This document shows, piece after piece, positions 49,977 through 58,369 of a DNA stretch of 64,000 bases. Position numbers and translations under genes: made by a program. Source of the DNA: CADEGL01 sp050180485 (GTDB lineage: Bacteria; Pseudomonadota; Alphaproteobacteria; CADEGL01); assembly GCA_050180485.1 (NCBI GenBank), contig JBFXED010000021.1:1-64000 (forward strand), in the 5' to 3' direction. Positions within the stretch are counted from its first letter, which is position 1. Every line of letters begins with the position of its first letter. Below the pieces are notes generated by a model. It had not been told where the DNA came from. It made no database searches and saw nothing but the letters and a program-made list of their open reading frames with translations.

Positions 49977-52061
49977 ATGACCCTGAGACGGAAAATTTTC
50001 ATCGGCGCCGGCGCCGCAATCGGACTCGCCGTCGTTTTCGTCGGCGTGATCGCGGTCGTGCTTTTGACGATGGACTGGGACCGGTTCCGCGGCCAGATCG
50101 GCAGCCAAGCATCCAGCCGCCTGGGCCGCACGGTCGAAGTGCGCGGCCATCTGCAAGTCGTCCCAGCCTGGCGCCCGGAGGTGCGCGCGGCCGAATTCGT
50201 CATCGCCAACGCCAAGGGCGGCAGCGGGCCGGAGATGTTCCGGGCCGAGGACGTCTATTTCCAATTCCGCATCTGGCCGCTCTTGATCGGGCGGCTTGAG
50301 ATCGATGCCGTGCGCTTGGCCAAGGTGAACGTGCTGCTGGAGAAATATAAAGACGGTTCGGCCAACTGGCAGTTCCCGACCGATTCGCCGGAGGCCGCGG
50401 CCGTGAGGGCGGCGACGCCGGAACGCCGCGAGGAATTCCCCGTCTTGCGCCACCTGATCATCCAGGACGCCAAGCTGGTCTACCGCTCGCCGGGCCAGAA
50501 GGAGCCCATCGAAGTCCAGGTGGCCAAATTGGAAGGGCGCGGCGGCGACATGGACAGCCCCGTCTCGCTGGCGATGAACGGCGTCTACCAGAAGGCGCCC
50601 TTTTCCCTCGACACCAAGCTGGGCTCGTTCGGTGCGTTGCGCGCCGGCGCCGAGCCGTACCCCGTCGACGCCAAGATCAAGTTGGGCTCGGTCGACGCCA
50701 CCTTCGACGGCACGATGAAGGAGCCCGTGAGATTCAAGGGACTGGACGGAAAGATCAGCGCCAAGGGCCAGAACCTGGCCGATCTCTATAAGCTGATGGG
50801 CTTGCCGTTGCCGGAATCGCCGCCCTATCGGTTGACAGGCCAGTTGCGCGAGGACGGCAACATTTACCATCTGGAAGGCTTCAAGGGCACGCTGGGCACC
50901 AGCGACATGGCGGGCGACGTATCCGTCTCGACCGGCGGCGCGCGACCGAAGATCACGGCCAAGGTCGTGAGCAACGCGTTGGCCATGGACGACATCGCGG
51001 GCTTCATGGGCGCCAAGGACCCCACCGCCAAGGGCACGGCGAACGAACAGGTAAAGCAGCTGGCCAACACGAAGGCGGCCAAACCCGCGGACGACAATGG
51101 CGCCAGCGTCACCCCCGACCGGCCGTTCCGTCTGGACAAGCTGCGCGAGATGGACGCCGACGTCGATTACGTCGCCAAGTCGATCAAGCTGTCGGGCGTG
51201 GCGCTGGACGACATGAAAGCGAAGCTAACGCTCGACAACGGCAAGCTGAACCTGCATCCGCTGGAGCTAGGCGTCTTCCAGGGCCAAGTCGCGCTCAATC
51301 TCGATCTCGACGCGAGCAAGGACGTGCCCACGGTCGCGGGCGACTATACGGTGCGCGGGCTTTCGCTCGGCACGGCGCTGAAGTTGCTCGACATCGACGA
51401 CAAGTCGGTCGGTACTCTGCGCGGCAAGGGCAAGATCGCCACCCGCGGCGGCTCGTTGCACCAGTGGGCGTCGAATGCCGACGGCTCGGGCATCCTGATC
51501 ATGGAAGCCGGGCAGATCAGCAACCTCTTGCTGGAGCTGATGGCGCTCGACCTGCAGGAGGCGCTGGGCCAGTGGATCGGCGGCAACAAGGAGGTCGCCG
51601 AGATCTCGTGCCTGTTGGCGCCCTACAAGGTCGAGCAAGGGCGCGTGCTGGCGGACCCGTGGCTGTTCGACACCTCGGACGCCTTCGTGGTGATTCGCGG
51701 CCATATCGACCTGAAGAACGAGACGCTGGAATTCAAGCTGATGCCCCAGCCCAAGGATTACAGCTTCTTCAACTTCCGCACCTCGATCGTCGTCGAGGGC
51801 GACCTGAAGACGCGCAAGGCCAACGTCAACGCGCTAGACGCCATCGCCAAGGTGCTGCTTAAGGCCCTGGTCGCCCCCGCCATGCCCTTCGTCTCGCCGC
51901 CCGAGGAAGAGGCGGCGCGCGAGCAGCGGCCCTGCGACAAGCTGATGAAACAGGCCCAGAGCGCCGAGGCCAAGAAGCCCGGCACCGTCACGGGCGGCAC
52001 GATCACGCCGGCGCGGAAACCGCCCGCCACGACGAACCCGCCCAACCCGCCGGTGAAATAA
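49977..52061 (+). CDS. AsmA-family protein
   Basis: A 694-residue AsmA-like protein anchored by an N-terminal span (about 10-32), with the rest periplasmic. The N-terminal signature SSRLGRTVEVRGHL and FRIWPLLIGRLEIDAVRL is present, as is a C-terminal AsmA_2 region. The family is linked to lipid transport and outer-membrane assembly (chorein-like beta groove). The tail is proline-rich (PARKPPATTNPPNPPVK). It is followed only by a repeat element, so it is probably monocistronic. Confidence 0.88.
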   Translation: MTLRRKIFIGAGAAIGLAVVFVGVIAVVLLTMDWDRFRGQIGSQASSRLGRTVEVRGHLQVVPAWRPEVRAAEFVIANAKGGSGPEMFRAEDVYFQFRIWPLLIGRLEIDAVRLAKVNVLLEKYKDGSANWQFPTDSPEAAAVRAATPERREEFPVLRHLIIQDAKLVYRSPGQKEPIEVQVAKLEGRGGDMDSPVSLAMNGVYQKAPFSLDTKLGSFGALRAGAEPYPVDAKIKLGSVDATFDGTMKEPVRFKGLDGKISAKGQNLADLYKLMGLPLPESPPYRLTGQLREDGNIYHLEGFKGTLGTSDMAGDVSVSTGGARPKITAKVVSNALAMDDIAGFMGAKDPTAKGTANEQVKQLANTKAAKPADDNGASVTPDRPFRLDKLREMDADVDYVAKSIKLSGVALDDMKAKLTLDNGKLNLHPLELGVFQGQVALNLDLDASKDVPTVAGDYTVRGLSLGTALKLLDIDDKSVGTLRGKGKIATRGGSLHQWASNADGSGILIMEAGQISNLLLELMALDLQEALGQWIGGNKEVAEISCLLAPYKVEQGRVLADPWLFDTSDAFVVIRGHIDLKNETLEFKLMPQPKDYSFFNFRTSIVVEGDLKTRKANVNALDAIAKVLLKALVAPAMPFVSPPEEEAAREQRPCDKLMKQAQSAEAKKPGTVTGGTITPARKPPATTNPPNPPVK

Positions 52062-52100
52062 AAGCTCCTGAAGCTGCCCAAGGCGGGCGTCTTTGATTTT

Positions 52101-52222
52101 CCCCCTCCCCAACGCGGGAGGGGGTTGGGGGAGGGGGTAAAAAACACGCCGTTCCATTCGCCTCGCCGCAGCAACTCATTTGTGAATCCCCCTCCCCCTG
52201 CCCCTCCCGCGTTGGGGAGGGG
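52101..52222. repeat. CCCCTCC palindromic repeat (AACGCGGGAG variant)
   Basis: Left CCCCCTCCCCAACGCGGGAG (52101 on) pairs with CTCCCGCGTTGGGGAGGGG at 52204-52222. A central GGGGGAGGGGG/CCCCCTCCCCCTG pair is also present. It fills most of the gap 52062-52336, which has no gene. Confidence 0.85.
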
Positions 52223-52336
52223 TGAAAGAAAATCGCCCCGCCACCGCCCCTACCGCATGGTAAGCCCGCCCGCTTGCCACCGGCCCAACGCGCGCACGAC
52301 AATCGCGGCGTTACCCTTAACCGGCGGAGCATTCCC

Positions 52337-53446
52337 ATGAAGGCTGCGGTTCTGCGCGAGTTCGGCAAGGACATGCCGATCGAGGATGTGAAGCTCGACG
52401 ATCCCAAGGGTCGCGAGGTCTTGATCCGCGTTACCGCCGCGGGCGTCTGCCACAGCGATCTGTCGGTCGCGCGTGGCAAAGGCAGCATGCCCCTGCCCTG
52501 CATCCTGGGGCATGAGGCCGCGGGCGTGATCGAACGGACGGGTCCCGGGGTCAGCCGCGTGAAGAAAGGCGACACCGTCGTCCTGTCTTGGACGCCCTAT
52601 TGCGGCAATTGCTTCTACTGCCGCGCGGGATTGCCCGCCCAGTGCGAGGCCTACAATCGTGCGGCCGGCCAGGGCATGCTCTTCGACGGCACCGGCCGCC
52701 TTAAAAGTGCGTCGGGCGAGCGCATCTATCACTTCACGTGCCAATCTTCCTTCGCGGAATACGCGGTGATGCCGGAGACGGGCGTGCTGCCGATCCACAA
52801 GGAAATCCCGGCGACCGTCGCGGCCCTGGTCGGCTGCGCCGTCACCACGGGTTATGGCGCCGTGGTCAACGACGCCCAGGCGCGGCCGGGTGAATATCTG
52901 GCCATCTGGGGCCTGGGCGGCGTGGGCATCTCGGCGCTCATGGCCGCGCGCCTGTGCAACGCCGAGGTGATCGTGGTTGTGGACCCGAACCCGCGGAAGG
53001 AAGAGGTCGCCCGCCGGTTCGGCGCGACCCATTACATCAACCCCAAGACGACCGAGGACGTGCCCGCCAAGATCCGCGCGTTGACGCAAGGGCGCGGCGT
53101 CGATGCCGCCTTCGACTGCATCGGCCGCCAGGCCGCCTTCGAGCAGGGCTATAACTCCATCCGTCCGGGCGGAAAGCTGGTCATCGTCGGCCAGGCGCCG
53201 CGCGGCGACGTCTTCACCATTCCCGCCGCGCGTGCTTTCCCCGCCGTACAGAAGCGCATCTTGGGCAGCTATTACGGCGGCGGCATCCCGGAGCAGGATT
53301 TCCTGCGCATCCTCGACCTCTACCGCATCGGCAAGCTGGAACTCGACGCCATGGTGGGCAAGACTGTGCCGCTGTCCGGCGTGAACGACGCCTTCCGCGA
53401 ACTGGAAAGCGGCATCGACACGCGCACGGTGCTGCTCTTCAACTAG
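52337..53446 (+). CDS. Zinc-dependent alcohol dehydrogenase (class III-like)
   Basis: A 369-residue medium-chain NAD-dependent dehydrogenase. The catalytic zinc is bound by Cys in GVCHSD and His/Glu in GHEAAG; the structural zinc by CGNCFYCRAGLPAQC. The nucleotide fold is IWGLGGVGISAL, and the C-terminus has the GSYYGGG segment shared with S-(hydroxymethyl)glutathione-dehydrogenase-like and NDMA-dependent relatives. GGCGGAG precedes the ATG by 7 bases. The alcohol or aldehyde substrate is not clear. Confidence 0.92.
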   Translation: MKAAVLREFGKDMPIEDVKLDDPKGREVLIRVTAAGVCHSDLSVARGKGSMPLPCILGHEAAGVIERTGPGVSRVKKGDTVVLSWTPYCGNCFYCRAGLPAQCEAYNRAAGQGMLFDGTGRLKSASGERIYHFTCQSSFAEYAVMPETGVLPIHKEIPATVAALVGCAVTTGYGAVVNDAQARPGEYLAIWGLGGVGISALMAARLCNAEVIVVVDPNPRKEEVARRFGATHYINPKTTEDVPAKIRALTQGRGVDAAFDCIGRQAAFEQGYNSIRPGGKLVIVGQAPRGDVFTIPAARAFPAVQKRILGSYYGGGIPEQDFLRILDLYRIGKLELDAMVGKTVPLSGVNDAFRELESGIDTRTVLLFN

Positions 53447-53522
53447 GCGCGGCGCACCCGGTTTAATGCGCCATGGGCAGAGGCCGGTGCGAAGGCAGAC
53501 CGCAATGAATGGAGGACGAACG

Positions 53523-53846
53523 ATGCCACCTCTCAAAATCCGGTATCACGGTTTAGACCAATCGGACGCGATCGACGCCAAGCTGCACGCTCGCGCCGAG
53601 AAGCTCGACCGGTTTTTCGACCGCATCACGGCCTGCAACGTCGTGGTGGAATGCGCGAATCACCGCCACCACAAGGGCCGCATCTACCGCGTCGGCATCG
53701 ATCTGGTCGTGCCAGGCACCGAATTGGTCGTCAGCCGCGCCCCAGATGAGAAGCACGAGCACGAGGACGTCTATGTGGCGATTCGGGATTCCTTCGACGC
53801 CGCGGAGCGGCTGCTGCAGAACCACGCCCGCCGCAAACGCGAATAA
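53523..53846 (+). CDS. hpf: Ribosome hibernation-promoting factor (short HPF/RaiA family)
   Basis: A 107-residue HPF/YfiA-fold protein that binds the 30S decoding centre to silence ribosomes in stationary phase. Features are LHARAEKLDRFFDRI, CNVVVECANHRHHKGRIYRVGI and VYVAIRDSFDAAERLL. GGAGGA lies seven bases before the ATG at 53523, so this start is preferred to the upstream ATG at 53505. There is no long C-terminal dimerisation domain. Convergent with the malic enzyme gene. Confidence 0.88.
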   Translation: MPPLKIRYHGLDQSDAIDAKLHARAEKLDRFFDRITACNVVVECANHRHHKGRIYRVGIDLVVPGTELVVSRAPDEKHEHEDVYVAIRDSFDAAERLLQNHARRKRE

Positions 53847-53855
53847 CCGGACCGT

Positions 53856-55202
53856 TTAGGCCGTGGGCGGCCGCGGGATCGCGCCGCCCGCGGTCAGCAG
53901 CGCCAGCGCTTGCCGCGCGCCGGCGATCCGCTCCATGGCGCCCCGGAAAATCTGGTCCCGGGTCATCGCGACCGACGCCAACCCCTCCTGCATGGCCGCC
54001 ATGCCGACCGCCGAGGCCAAGCGCGCCGCGACGGAGGGCTCATCCATCGCGGGAAGGATGCGTTGGGACGTCGGCCCCTCCGAACCCACGCAGGCGGCCA
54101 GTTCGCGCGCCGCGGCCAAGGCCATGCCGTCCGACACGGCGCGGGCGCGCACGTCGAGCACGCCCCGGAAAATGCCGGGGAAGGCCAGCGCGTTGTTGAC
54201 CTGATTGGGGAAATCGCTGCGGCCCGTGCCGACCACGGCCGCCCCGGCCTCCAGCGCGTCCCAGGGCCAAATCTCCGGCACCGGGTTGGCGCAGGCCATC
54301 ACGATCGCGCCGCGCGCCATGGCGCGTATCCAGTCCGGCCGGATCACGTCCGGGCCCGGACAGGAGAACGCGATGCACACATCCGCGCCGCGCAACGCGG
54401 CCTCGATGCCGCCCTCCACGCGGCCGGGGTTGGTTTCCTGGCAGAGCGTCCATTTATCGGCAAACCGCGCGCGGGCCCCTTCGATATCCGTCCGGCCGGC
54501 ATGAAGCGTGCCGCGGCTGTCGCAGGCGATGACCGCGCGGGGATCGACGCCCGCCGCCTTCAGCAACCGATACGTCGCGATGTTCGCGGCACCCGTCCCG
54601 ATCAGGGCGAATCGCGCCGCAACAATCTCCTTCCCCACGACCTTCAAGGCATTGATGACGGCGGCCAGCGCGACGGTCGCCGAGCCCTGCTGGTCGTCGT
54701 GCCAGACGGGGACGCGCGCCGATTCGCGCAGCCGCGCGAGGACATCGAAGCATTTGGGTTGGGCGATATCCTCGAGATTGATCCCGCCGAACGAGGGCTC
54801 GAGCCAGCGTACCGCCTGGACGATGTCTTCGGGCCGCGTCGCGCCGATGCAGAGCGGCACCGCGTCGACCCCGCCCAGATATTTGAACAGCAGCGCCTTA
54901 CCCTCCATCACCGGCAGGCCGGCTTCCGGGCCAATATCGCCCAAGCCGAGAACGCGCGAACCGTCGGAGACGATGGCCACCGTGTTCGCCTTGTTGGTGT
55001 GCTGATAGACCAGCTCCGGCGCCGCGTGGATCGCCTTGCAGGGCGCGGCCACGCCTGGGCTGTACCACACGGCGAAATCGCCCGGCGCGCTGACCGGGCA
55101 TTTCGGCATCATCTGCACCTTGCCCCGGTAGAACGGGTGCAGACGCAACGCCTCTTCCGCCGGCTTGGCCGCGCGCGCAAGGAACTCGCTCCGGTCGTTC
55201 AT
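53856..55202 (-). CDS. NAD(P)-dependent malic enzyme (short form)
   Basis: A 448-residue malic enzyme catalysing oxidative decarboxylation of malate to pyruvate. Key segments are YSPGVAAPC, YTNKANTVAIVSDGSRVLGLGD (Tyr/Lys region, in part), VWHDDQQGSA (metal-binding Asp) and the Rossmann IGTGAANIATYRL. It lacks the phosphotransacetylase domain common in alphaproteobacterial MaeB/DME, so it is the short single-domain type. Start ATG 55202. Confidence 0.92.
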   Translation of the reverse strand: MNDRSEFLARAAKPAEEALRLHPFYRGKVQMMPKCPVSAPGDFAVWYSPGVAAPCKAIHAAPELVYQHTNKANTVAIVSDGSRVLGLGDIGPEAGLPVMEGKALLFKYLGGVDAVPLCIGATRPEDIVQAVRWLEPSFGGINLEDIAQPKCFDVLARLRESARVPVWHDDQQGSATVALAAVINALKVVGKEIVAARFALIGTGAANIATYRLLKAAGVDPRAVIACDSRGTLHAGRTDIEGARARFADKWTLCQETNPGRVEGGIEAALRGADVCIAFSCPGPDVIRPDWIRAMARGAIVMACANPVPEIWPWDALEAGAAVVGTGRSDFPNQVNNALAFPGIFRGVLDVRARAVSDGMALAAARELAACVGSEGPTSQRILPAMDEPSVAARLASAVGMAAMQEGLASVAMTRDQIFRGAMERIAGARQALALLTAGGAIPRPPTA

Positions 55203-55262
55203 CGTTAACCCCCAAGGTACTGGCGCGTGACGGATTTATCTGACCGCGCGGCGTTCCGGACT

Positions 55263-55276
55263 GTGATTTAGGTCAA
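55263..55276. promoter_or_regulatory. FNR/FixK-type box upstream of the nitroreductase
   Basis: GTGATTTAGGTCAA matches the TTGAT-N4-ATCAA palindrome in 8 of 10 fixed positions and closely resembles alphaproteobacterial FixK boxes. It lies 54 bases before the nitroreductase start, an activating distance, and 60 bases from the divergent malic enzyme start. Confidence 0.6.
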
Positions 55277-55330
55277 TGCTCGACCGAGTACAAAAGCTCA
55301 GATTACACATCTGATCTTAGGAGGCCCGCT

Positions 55331-55888
55331 ATGGATGTTATGAATGCCATTAACACCCGGCGCGCGGTGCGCGAGTATACCTCGGCCACTCTCAGCCGGG
55401 CCGTGATCTCCGATCTCGTTAAAGCGGCCGCGCAGGCGCCGAGCGCCATGGATTTGCAGCCCTGGTCATTCCTTGTCATCGAGGGAGCCGGGGCGCTCGA
55501 GCGCCACTCGGTGGAGATCAAGAAGCACCTGCTCGCGGTGCTGAGTTCGTCCTCGCCACTATACAAATACCGGGACCACCTGACCGATCCCGATTTCAAT
55601 CTCTTCTATGGCGCGCCTACGCTGGTGACGGTGTTCGCGGCCAGCGGCGATGAGCAATCCATTGAGGATTGCTGCCTGGCGGCCGAGAACCTGATGCTGG
55701 CCGCACAGGGCAAGGAACTTGGCACCTGCTGGATCGGCCTAGCCAGGCCCTGGCTGAATTTAACCGAATCCAAGGAAAAATTCGGAATTCCTCCAGCACG
55801 CGTGGCCGTTGCGCCCATCATCGTAGGGACGCCGAAAGCCGTGCCCCAGCCGCTGCCTCGCCGCGCGCCCGAGATCGTATGGGCCTGA
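55331..55888 (+). CDS. Nitroreductase-family flavoprotein
   Basis: A 185-residue FMN-dependent nitroreductase-fold enzyme with RRAVREYT, AAAQAPSAMDLQPWSFLVI and the GTCWIGLARPWLN helix. The AGGAGG ribosome binding site is exact. It lies in an operon with a methyltransferase-esterase fusion, 39 bases downstream. The upstream FNR/FixK-type box suggests induction at low oxygen; its electron acceptor is unknown. Confidence 0.9.
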   Translation: MDVMNAINTRRAVREYTSATLSRAVISDLVKAAAQAPSAMDLQPWSFLVIEGAGALERHSVEIKKHLLAVLSSSSPLYKYRDHLTDPDFNLFYGAPTLVTVFAASGDEQSIEDCCLAAENLMLAAQGKELGTCWIGLARPWLNLTESKEKFGIPPARVAVAPIIVGTPKAVPQPLPRRAPEIVWA

Positions 55889-55927
55889 AAGGAGCCGGAC
55901 GGCGCCACCGCTAAGAAGGACGTTCAC

Positions 55928-57913
55928 ATGGAACTTTCGCGCCACCGGGACGAAATGGTTCGCCATCAGATCGCGAGCCGCGGCGTGCGTTCCCCTCTCG
56001 TGCTCGACGCGATGCGAACCGTTCGGCGCGAGGCGTTTCTGCCGGAACGCCTGCGCCAGTTCGCCTACGAGGACTCGCCGCTTCCGATCGACGCCGAACA
56101 GACGATCTCGCAACCCTACATCGTCGCGCTCATGGTCGACGCGTTGGACCTCCAGGGCGGCGAGACCGTACTCGAGATCGGCACGGGATCGGGCTACGCG
56201 GCGGCCGTCCTGGCCGAAATCGCGGGCGAGGTCTACACGGTCGAACGGATCGCCCAGCTCGCCGAGCGCGCAGCCAGCGCGCTGACCGACCAGGGTTACG
56301 ACAACGTCCATGTCCGGCATGCGGACGGAACCAAGGGTTGGCCGGAGCATGCGCCCTATGACGCGATCGTGGTGGCGGCCGGCGGCCCCGAGGTTCCCAA
56401 GCCGCTCCAGCGGCAGTTGAAGATCGGCGGGCGTCTGGTCATCCCGATCGGCACCGATCCCCGCGCGCAGGAGCTGGTGCGCGTCACGCGCCTGTCGGAG
56501 GACGAGTTCCGGCGCGAAGATCTGGCCGATGTCCGCTTCGTGCCTCTGATCGGCCAGGAAGGCTGGGCGCCCGAGGAAATCGCTCCGGCGCGGCCACCCC
56601 GCGCGCGCCCGGCCGAGACATCCCTGGCGGACGCCATTGCGCGCGCCTGCGAGCCGTTCGAATCGCTTGAGAAAGCCAAGCTCGCGCCGCTTTTGCGCCG
56701 CGTCGGCCAAGCCAAGGTGGCGCTGCTCGGCGAAGCGACGCACGGGACGTCGGAGTTCTACCGGATGCGCGCGCGCATCTCGCAGGAACTCATCGCCGAA
56801 AGGAACTTTCGCTTCGTCGCGATCGAGGGCGACTGGCCCGATGTCGCGCGCATCGACCATTATGTGCGCCACTTCGAATACCCGCCGTCCGAATGGACGG
56901 CCTTTTCCCGCTTCCCCACCTGGATGTGGCGGAACGCCGAGACCCGTGCCTTCGTCGATTGGTTGCGCGCCTTCAACGCCGGCCGGCCGCCCGAACGGCG
57001 GGTGGGCATTTACGGACTCGACCTCTACAGCCTGTTCACATCGATCCGCGCGGTGCTCGAATATCTCGACCGCGTCGATCCGGATTCAGCACGTATCGCG
57101 CGCACGCGCTACGGCTGTCTCACCCCCTGGCAGTCCGATCCCGCGAGTTACGGCCACGCCGCGATCGCGGGACACTACCGGACCTGCGAACGCGAGGTCG
57201 TGCGGACGTTGGAGGATTTGCTGCAAAAGCGGCAAGCCTATGTCCGGCGCGACGGCGAGCGCTTCATGGACGCGGTCCAGAACGCCAAGCTGATCGCCAA
57301 CGCCGAGCATTATTACCGCACCATGTATTACGGCTCGCGCGAATCGTGGAATTTGCGCGACACGCACATGTTCGAGACCTTGAAGGCGCTGCTCGAATTC
57401 CACGGTCAGGACGCCAAGGCCGTGGTGTGGGCCCATAACTCCCACGTCGGCGATTCGGCGGCGACCGAGATGGCGGCGCGCGGCGAGTTCAACGTCGGGC
57501 ACCTCTGCCGCGAGGCATTCGGAAGGGACGCTTACACCATCGGCTTCGGCACCCATTCCGGCACGGTGGCGGCGGCCACCGATTGGGACGGGCCGATGCA
57601 TGTGAAGACTGTCCTGCCTTCGCTCGCGCGTAGCTATGAGCATCTCTGCCACGAATCGCAGGAGGAGAATTTCCTGCTGCCGCTGCGCGACGCCGCACCG
57701 GCCGATCTACGCCAGGGCCTCTCGGCGCCGCGCCTCGAACGCGCCATCGGGGTGATCTATCGGCCCGAATCGGAACTCGCCAGTCACTATTTCCAAGCGG
57801 TCCTGCCGCAGCAGTTCGACGAGTATATCTGGTTCGACCGCACCCATGCCGTCACACCCTTGACCACAAGGGAGCTGCAGGACCTCCCGGATACCTACCC
57901 GTTCGGCCTCTAG
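55928..57913 (+). CDS. Protein-L-isoaspartate O-methyltransferase - erythromycin esterase fusion
   Basis: A 661-residue two-domain protein. Residues 1-215 are a PCMT repairing isoaspartyl residues: QTISQP (58-63), EIGTGSGYA (83-91) and the C-terminal VRFVPL. Residues about 235-655 are an erythromycin-esterase-like domain with GEATHG (268-273; His272), RISQELIAE, AIEGDWPD and WAHNSHVGD. Such domains open macrolide lactones or act in other stress roles. Both domains have full length. The fusion sits under the FNR/FixK-type box. Confidence 0.88.
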   Translation: MELSRHRDEMVRHQIASRGVRSPLVLDAMRTVRREAFLPERLRQFAYEDSPLPIDAEQTISQPYIVALMVDALDLQGGETVLEIGTGSGYAAAVLAEIAGEVYTVERIAQLAERAASALTDQGYDNVHVRHADGTKGWPEHAPYDAIVVAAGGPEVPKPLQRQLKIGGRLVIPIGTDPRAQELVRVTRLSEDEFRREDLADVRFVPLIGQEGWAPEEIAPARPPRARPAETSLADAIARACEPFESLEKAKLAPLLRRVGQAKVALLGEATHGTSEFYRMRARISQELIAERNFRFVAIEGDWPDVARIDHYVRHFEYPPSEWTAFSRFPTWMWRNAETRAFVDWLRAFNAGRPPERRVGIYGLDLYSLFTSIRAVLEYLDRVDPDSARIARTRYGCLTPWQSDPASYGHAAIAGHYRTCEREVVRTLEDLLQKRQAYVRRDGERFMDAVQNAKLIANAEHYYRTMYYGSRESWNLRDTHMFETLKALLEFHGQDAKAVVWAHNSHVGDSAATEMAARGEFNVGHLCREAFGRDAYTIGFGTHSGTVAAATDWDGPMHVKTVLPSLARSYEHLCHESQEENFLLPLRDAAPADLRQGLSAPRLERAIGVIYRPESELASHYFQAVLPQQFDEYIWFDRTHAVTPLTTRELQDLPDTYPFGL

Positions 57914-57920
57914 GCGACGC

Positions 57921-58367
57921 TTACGGCCGCCGCGGCACGACCAGGTTGGGCACCATGACCAGCACGGGCTCGTCGTTCTGGTTGAGCGTGGTGACGCGGA
58001 TTTTCACCAAGCCTTGCCCGGGCCGCGACTTGGAGGGACGCACCTCCAACACCTCGCTCTCGACGCGCAGCGTGTCTCCGGGACGCACCGGCCGCGGCCA
58101 GCGGAACTCGTCGAGGCCCGCGCCGATGATGCCGCCAGCCGGAGTCAATTCGCTGTCGACCAGAAGCCGCATGGTGAGCGACGCCGTGTGCCAGCCGCTG
58201 GCCGCGAGGCCCTGGAAGAACGATGCATCGGCCGCCGCCTCGTCGAGGTGGAATGCTTGCGGATCGTATTCGGCGGCGTAGCGCTTGATCGCGGCCGCAT
58301 CGACCGTGACGCTGCCCGAGCGATAGACCTGTCCGGGGGTGAAGTCCTCGAGATAGAGGACCGCCAC
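57921..58367 (-). CDS. MaoC-like dehydratase / hotdog-fold protein
   Basis: A 148-residue MaoC-type protein: FTPGQVYRSGSVTVDAAAIKRYA, then DPQAFHLDEAAA (the hydratase motif D/H) and the LRVESEVLEVRPSKSRPGQG strand. Predicted to hydrate an enoyl thioester or bind one. GTG at 58367 starts 2 bases after the stop of the FAD oxidoreductase gene, so they are co-transcribed. Its downstream end is 8 bases from the convergent esterase gene. Confidence 0.85.
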   Translation of the reverse strand: MAVLYLEDFTPGQVYRSGSVTVDAAAIKRYAAEYDPQAFHLDEAAADASFFQGLAASGWHTASLTMRLLVDSELTPAGGIIGAGLDEFRWPRPVRPGDTLRVESEVLEVRPSKSRPGQGLVKIRVTTLNQNDEPVLVMVPNLVVPRRP

Positions 58368-58369
58368 GG

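Noticed and set aside
40343..52222. CCCCTCC repeats as a CRISPR array
   Set aside because: Copies are dispersed kilobases apart, palindromic and without regular spacers or cas genes.
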